Below, piece after piece: positions 60,341 to 64,000 of a stretch of DNA of 64,000 nucleotides. Where the stretch lies: assembly GCA_958450325.1 (NCBI GenBank), contig OY288245.1, positions 61,429,441 to 61,493,440 on the forward strand. The letters run 5' to 3'. The notes beneath the pieces were generated by a model. That model had not been told where the DNA came from, made no database searches, and saw only the letters and a program-made list of their open reading frames with translations. The translations under genes and the position numbers were made by a program. The stretch is from Agrostemma githago. Taxonomy: Eukaryota; Streptophyta; Magnoliopsida; Caryophyllales; Caryophyllaceae. Every line of letters begins with the position of its first letter. The stretch's first letter is position 1.

Positions 60341-61906
60341 ATGGACGAATTGAAAAATGCTCTGGCCAAGATCGAGACTCAACTGAATACTATCCAGGCT
60401 AGCCAAGCAACTGGGCCCACTAGGCCCACAGCCCGTAGAAAAGACGGCCCCTGTTGAAGGAGCTGAGCCCACTGGGCCCATAGCCGAATTGATCAGTGTT
60501 GTTCGCAGACTCGAGGAACAAGTTCACCTATCAACGAACAACTCGATCCACACTGAAAATGCTCGTACTTATTCGCCTTTGAATGACGAGCTACCGGCCA
60601 ACCTCAACTTGACGGGAATTCCTATGTTTGAGGGTACTGAAGACCCGATCCACCACATCCGGTCTTTCAAGGACTTCATGGCTGTCAAAGGGGTGAACTG
60701 CACCATGTTCAAGCACCTATTTCCTTCCTCCCTAGAGAACCATCCTAAGGCCTGGTTTTACAGGCTCGATCCCAAGAAATACAAGACCTGGGATGACGTG
60801 GCGACCGAATTTTCTCGGAACTACGCCGATAACACTGAAATCCAGACTACAATGCGTACTCTGGAAGTAATGGCCCAAGAGCCCAAAGAAGGGTTCACAA
60901 AATATTTGCAAAGATGGCGGGCCGAGAGTGTAAAGCTGGTCGACAAGCCCGGTGAGAAGGCCCTAGTGGAGGCTTTCGTCAAAAACCTCCTCCCATCCTA
61001 CCGGGTCCATCTCCGGTATGCTATCATCCCAAACTTTGCTGTCCTTACTGAAATGGGCACGAGGATCGAGGATGACTTGAGACTAGAGAGCCTGACTAAG
61101 GCCTCTACCAAAGGTTATCAAGGGGCTAGTTCATCTACAAACAAGCCCACATCTGCAGCTGCAGCTCGCAGCATCTTCGGTGAGGTAAATCTGCTCGACA
61201 CCTCATCCAAAAAGAATACACCAAATCGGGTATTCACAGATATAGGGACTACCTATACTTATGCCTTGCAAAGGCTATCTTCGAAGGGCCTGGTCCAACC
61301 GATAGACCCAACCGCAGAGCCTCCAGTAGAGAAGAGGCCCAAAACTTATAACGCCCACGCCTACTGCCAGTATCATCGGGGTAACGGACATGATACTGAA
61401 AAATGCTGGAGACTAAAACATCTGATCCAAGATCTGATCGAGAGCGGGAAAATCCCGTTGCCCGGAGACAAGCCGAGCAACAAAGAAAATCCGTTCAGTG
61501 CCCATGCAATATTCACGGGAGAAATAATTGATTGTTCTCACCTCATTTCCCCCTTTATCCCACAAATCAATGGGATATGGTTCGATGACGAGGATGATGT
61601 TTACCTGACCAAAGGGGAAGCTGTCCCCATTACCCTTGAAGAGGTCCGAAAGGCTAAATCCAAAGCTTTAGCCACTAACCACCTCGCCGCAGCTGGGCGT
61701 TCTACTCCAACAACCGTCAATGAACCTGCCAGGACGGAATCTACCCTCGAAGAACCGAGCACTGACAGGCTTTGGTCCAACAACTGAAAAGGGTTCGAGC
61801 TGATCTGACTATATGACAACTACTGGTTAGCTCACAGGCACATCGGGAAGCACTGACTAAGGCTCTCGATGAAATCAAGGTCGATTCACAAGCTACCCCT
61901 GCTGAA
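60341..61906 (+). pseudogene. Tat3 gag, frameshifted
   Basis: ATG 60341 (MDELKNALAKIETQL) matches the Tat1 start, but a rearrangement near 60410 shifts the frame. The long frame runs 60489-61787 with the gag core (IPMFEGTEDPIHHIRSF, AWFYRLDPKKYKTWDDVAT) and the knuckle YCQYHRGNGHDTEKCWRLK. A one-base loss near 61769 (ACAGGCTTTGG against ACACGGCCCTAG in Tat1) ends it. After it, a TGG-to-TGA change at about 61816 adds a stop before the frame reopens at 61907. This copy keeps the Trp and Ser codons that became stops in Tat1. Confidence 0.88.
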
Positions 61907-63436
61907 ATGGTAGCTACTATCATGCCCTACCTTAAAGGCAAGTCCAAGGAAGAAGGCCCACTCATAACCTTTTCTGAAGCTGAACTGCCACCATTTGGGC
62001 CCAATCATAATCTGGCCCTATACATCACGGTCATCTGCCGAGGTAAATACCTCTCGATGACACTTATCGACGACGGATCTGCTGTAAATGTCCTACCTCT
62101 AAGGACTGCTAGGGCCCTCGGCATCACCAATGCCGAATATCTCCCGACGGCGCAAACTATCCAGGCTTTCGACGGAAGCCCAAAACCGGTTGCTGGGGCC
62201 GTTAAACTGACTATAATAACGGGCCCAATCGAGAAAGAACTGGAGTTCCAGGTGATCGACGTCACCTCCTCCTTCAACCTCCTACTAGGAAGGCCTTGGA
62301 TCCATGCAGTCAAGGCCGTGTCCTCCACCCTCCACAGAAAAGTCAGGATGCCACTCAAAGACGGTGTCATCACACTGGAGGCAACCCCGATGACCGTGGC
62401 TAGCTGTAATGCCACAAGCCGGGCCGAACCACGAGGATTCGACTTCGTGGGTATGATCGAGGAGGAATATCTTTTCAGGCCCTACTTCACTACTAGCATC
62501 GACATGATGCTACAAAATTTGGGCTACTTGCCGGGGGCCACCTCGAGACCACATCTTCCAACTGGAAAGATCATCGAAGTCCTAAATGATGGTGAATCAC
62601 AGTTCGGGTTGGGGTATGCTATAACCCCAGAAAATGTGGTCCGGGCCGGTATTCACAAGGCCACCAACATTCTCAAGGGTACTTACATAGGCCCTTATAG
62701 CCCGAAGTTAACTGACTACTTCGTCACCCCTGTGTTCGGAGATATTCAAGTGGGCCTCTACCAACCCACCATCACATATCCTGAGACCAAAATGGCTCGG
62801 GAATGCAACTATATCCCTGATGATATATTCACCATTATCCAGGCCGAGTCCGAGAAAGGTGAAAGTAACTTCGAGCCCGTGCTGGGGCTCTTATTTGGAG
62901 AAGACAAGACCGTCCCCGCCTCGAAGGACGATTTGGTCAACCTGGTCCTCCGCAGCGATTGGTTTGACCCAACTAAACTAATCACCGAAGTCGGTGCCAA
63001 CACCGAGACAAGGGCCTGGAGGAGGACCGTCAAATGGACCGACAGCCAAGGACGGATCTACAAGCTGACCACCGGCGAGGGAGACATGCCGGATACTGAG
63101 TCCGAGTCTGAGTCAGAGTCGGAGGCTGAGTCTGAGTCTAGGGCGTCTGGTGCTAAAGTCGAGTCTGTAACCCCCTTTCCCTTAGCCACGTCCACTGAGG
63201 TCTCGGGGCCTGTCCCAAGACCTCTCCCTATCCCGCCACTGACCAATGATCAGATGGCAGCTCTATTCGAGCTATTTTCCAAATTTATCATTAATAATAA
63301 TATCGAAAACCGTTCTGCTTACGACTTGTCTTATTTCCAAAATTTTCTCAATTTCAAAAATTTTATATGCAATGACATTGAGAACCCCGACGAACAGGTA
63401 CCTCTGCCTCCGCATCTGGTCGAGCAGCTCGAATAA
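61907..63436 (+). pseudogene. Tat3 gag end, protease and linker
   Basis: 509 open codons: MVATIMPYLKGKSK (end of gag), protease IDDGSAVNVLPL with DDGS at 62069-62080, LLLGRPWIHAV, the IHKATNILKGTYIGPYSP segment missing from Tat1, and a Glu-Ser repeat at about 63100-63140. It ends at TAA 63434-63436, where Tat1 has CAA (Gln). The same frame then continues into RT. Confidence 0.9.
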
Positions 63437-64000
63437 GAGGAATCCCGAGATCCGGTAATTGAAGAAACCGAGTCCATCAACGTGGGAACCACTTTAGAGC
63501 CCCAGATGCTTAAGTTGGGCCTATCTTTAGATCCTGAGGAGAGAAAACAATTCACATACCTCCTCCAAGAATTTAAAGACGTCTTCGCATGGTCCTACAA
63601 GGACATGCCGGGTATAGACCGGGAAATAACTGAACACCGTATACCCATCAAAGATGGGTGCAGGCCGGTAAAGCAGAAACTCCGAAGAATGAAGCCCGAA
63701 TGGTCCCTCAAAGTCAAAGAGGAAGTAGACAAACAATTCAAAGCGAGCTTTATACAAGTGTCTGAATATCCAGACTGGGTTGCAAACATCGTGCCGGTAC
63801 CCAAGAAGGACGGCAAGGTGCGAGTATGCGTGGACTTTCGGGACCTAAACAAGGCCAGTCCAAAAGACGATTTTCCGTTACCACACATCGACATATTGGT
63901 GGATAATACGGCCGATCATGCCCTTCTATCATTCATGGACGGGTATGCCGGATACAATCAAATTAAAATAGCAAAAGAGGATATGAGTAAGACCACCTTC
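63437..64000 (+). CDS. Tat3 reverse transcriptase, N-terminal part (truncated by window)
   Basis: The frame is open to the end of the window. It has LLQEFKDVFAWSYKDMPGID, the fingers/palm motifs KKDGKVRVCVDFRDLNKAS and LLSFMDGYAGYNQIK. YVDD would fall about 140 bp beyond base 64000. It is continuous with the protease except for the TAA at 63434. Confidence 0.92.

Larger units (their letters stand above)
56675..64000 (+). mobile_element. Tat3: third Tat-lineage element, cut by window end
   Basis: The LTR start TGTAGACACC at 56675 follows a CCCCC run, the likely TSD (56670-56674, unverifiable). The order is LTR, PBS, leader, gag, protease, RT (first third). The protein reading is very close to Tat1, but with its own breaks. 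Confidence 0.93.

Overview
The window is plant nuclear DNA made almost entirely of nested transposable elements; I see no convincing host gene. The evidence for a plant: LTR retrotransposons of the Athila and Tat/Ogre lineages with plant-type primer binding sites (matching tRNA-Asp and tRNA-Arg ends), a CACTA (En/Spm) DNA transposon with a TNP2-type transposase, GT-AG interruptions, and AT-rich DNA with long trinucleotide microsatellites. A Tat-type element with an antisense gene recalls Retand-like elements described from Silene, so a eudicot, possibly Caryophyllaceae, is my guess. The genus is inference, not shown.

Layout. (1) 1-8089, minus strand: an Athila-like element (E1) with 5' LTR 6416-8089, tRNA-Asp PBS, broken gag and protease, and a later ORF of the ATHILA-ORF type, but no reverse transcriptase or integrase. 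Its 3' LTR lies left of the window. (2) 8090-10319, plus strand: a second, more decayed copy of that ORF with its own upstream sequence. (3) 10639-14136 and 29540-31283: a decayed CACTA transposon. (4) 14137-29534: a complete but mutated Tat-lineage element (Tat1) inside the CACTA transposase gene, with TSD CAATG. (5) 31284 to about 34000: very AT-rich DNA, perhaps a solo LTR. (6) 35017-36496 and 54823-56674: part of a minus-strand element (E5) with two ORFs antisense to it. (7) 36497-54817: an Athila-like non-autonomous element (E2) inside E5, with TSD CCTGA. (8) 42458-52811: a non-autonomous Tat relative (TatNA) inside E2, with TSD ACGTT. (9) 56675-64000: a third Tat element (Tat3) inserted in E5 and cut off by the window end.

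How the parts work together. Tat1 and Tat3 carry gag, protease, RT, a degenerate gypsy RNase H, a second RNase H and, in Tat1, integrase. None is intact, because stops and frameshifts interrupt them. TatNA keeps the LTR ends, PBS and PPT plus one open 225-codon gag-like ORF, and could only move with proteins from intact Tat relatives. E1 and E2 likewise need pol in trans. LTR pairs compared by eye give about 1.6% mismatch for Tat1, 1.1% for E2 and 0.6% for TatNA; the last two agree with the nesting order.

Most striking signal. Three unrelated LTR families (Tat, E1, E2) each carry an array of short, CpG-rich palindromes just upstream of the LTR TATA box. Each family has its own palindrome sequence, and sites differ by changes that keep the two arms complementary. 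Similar arrays recur at internal positions before a second transcription unit, and in the intron of the Tat1 antisense gene. I could not run a search to learn whether this has been described.
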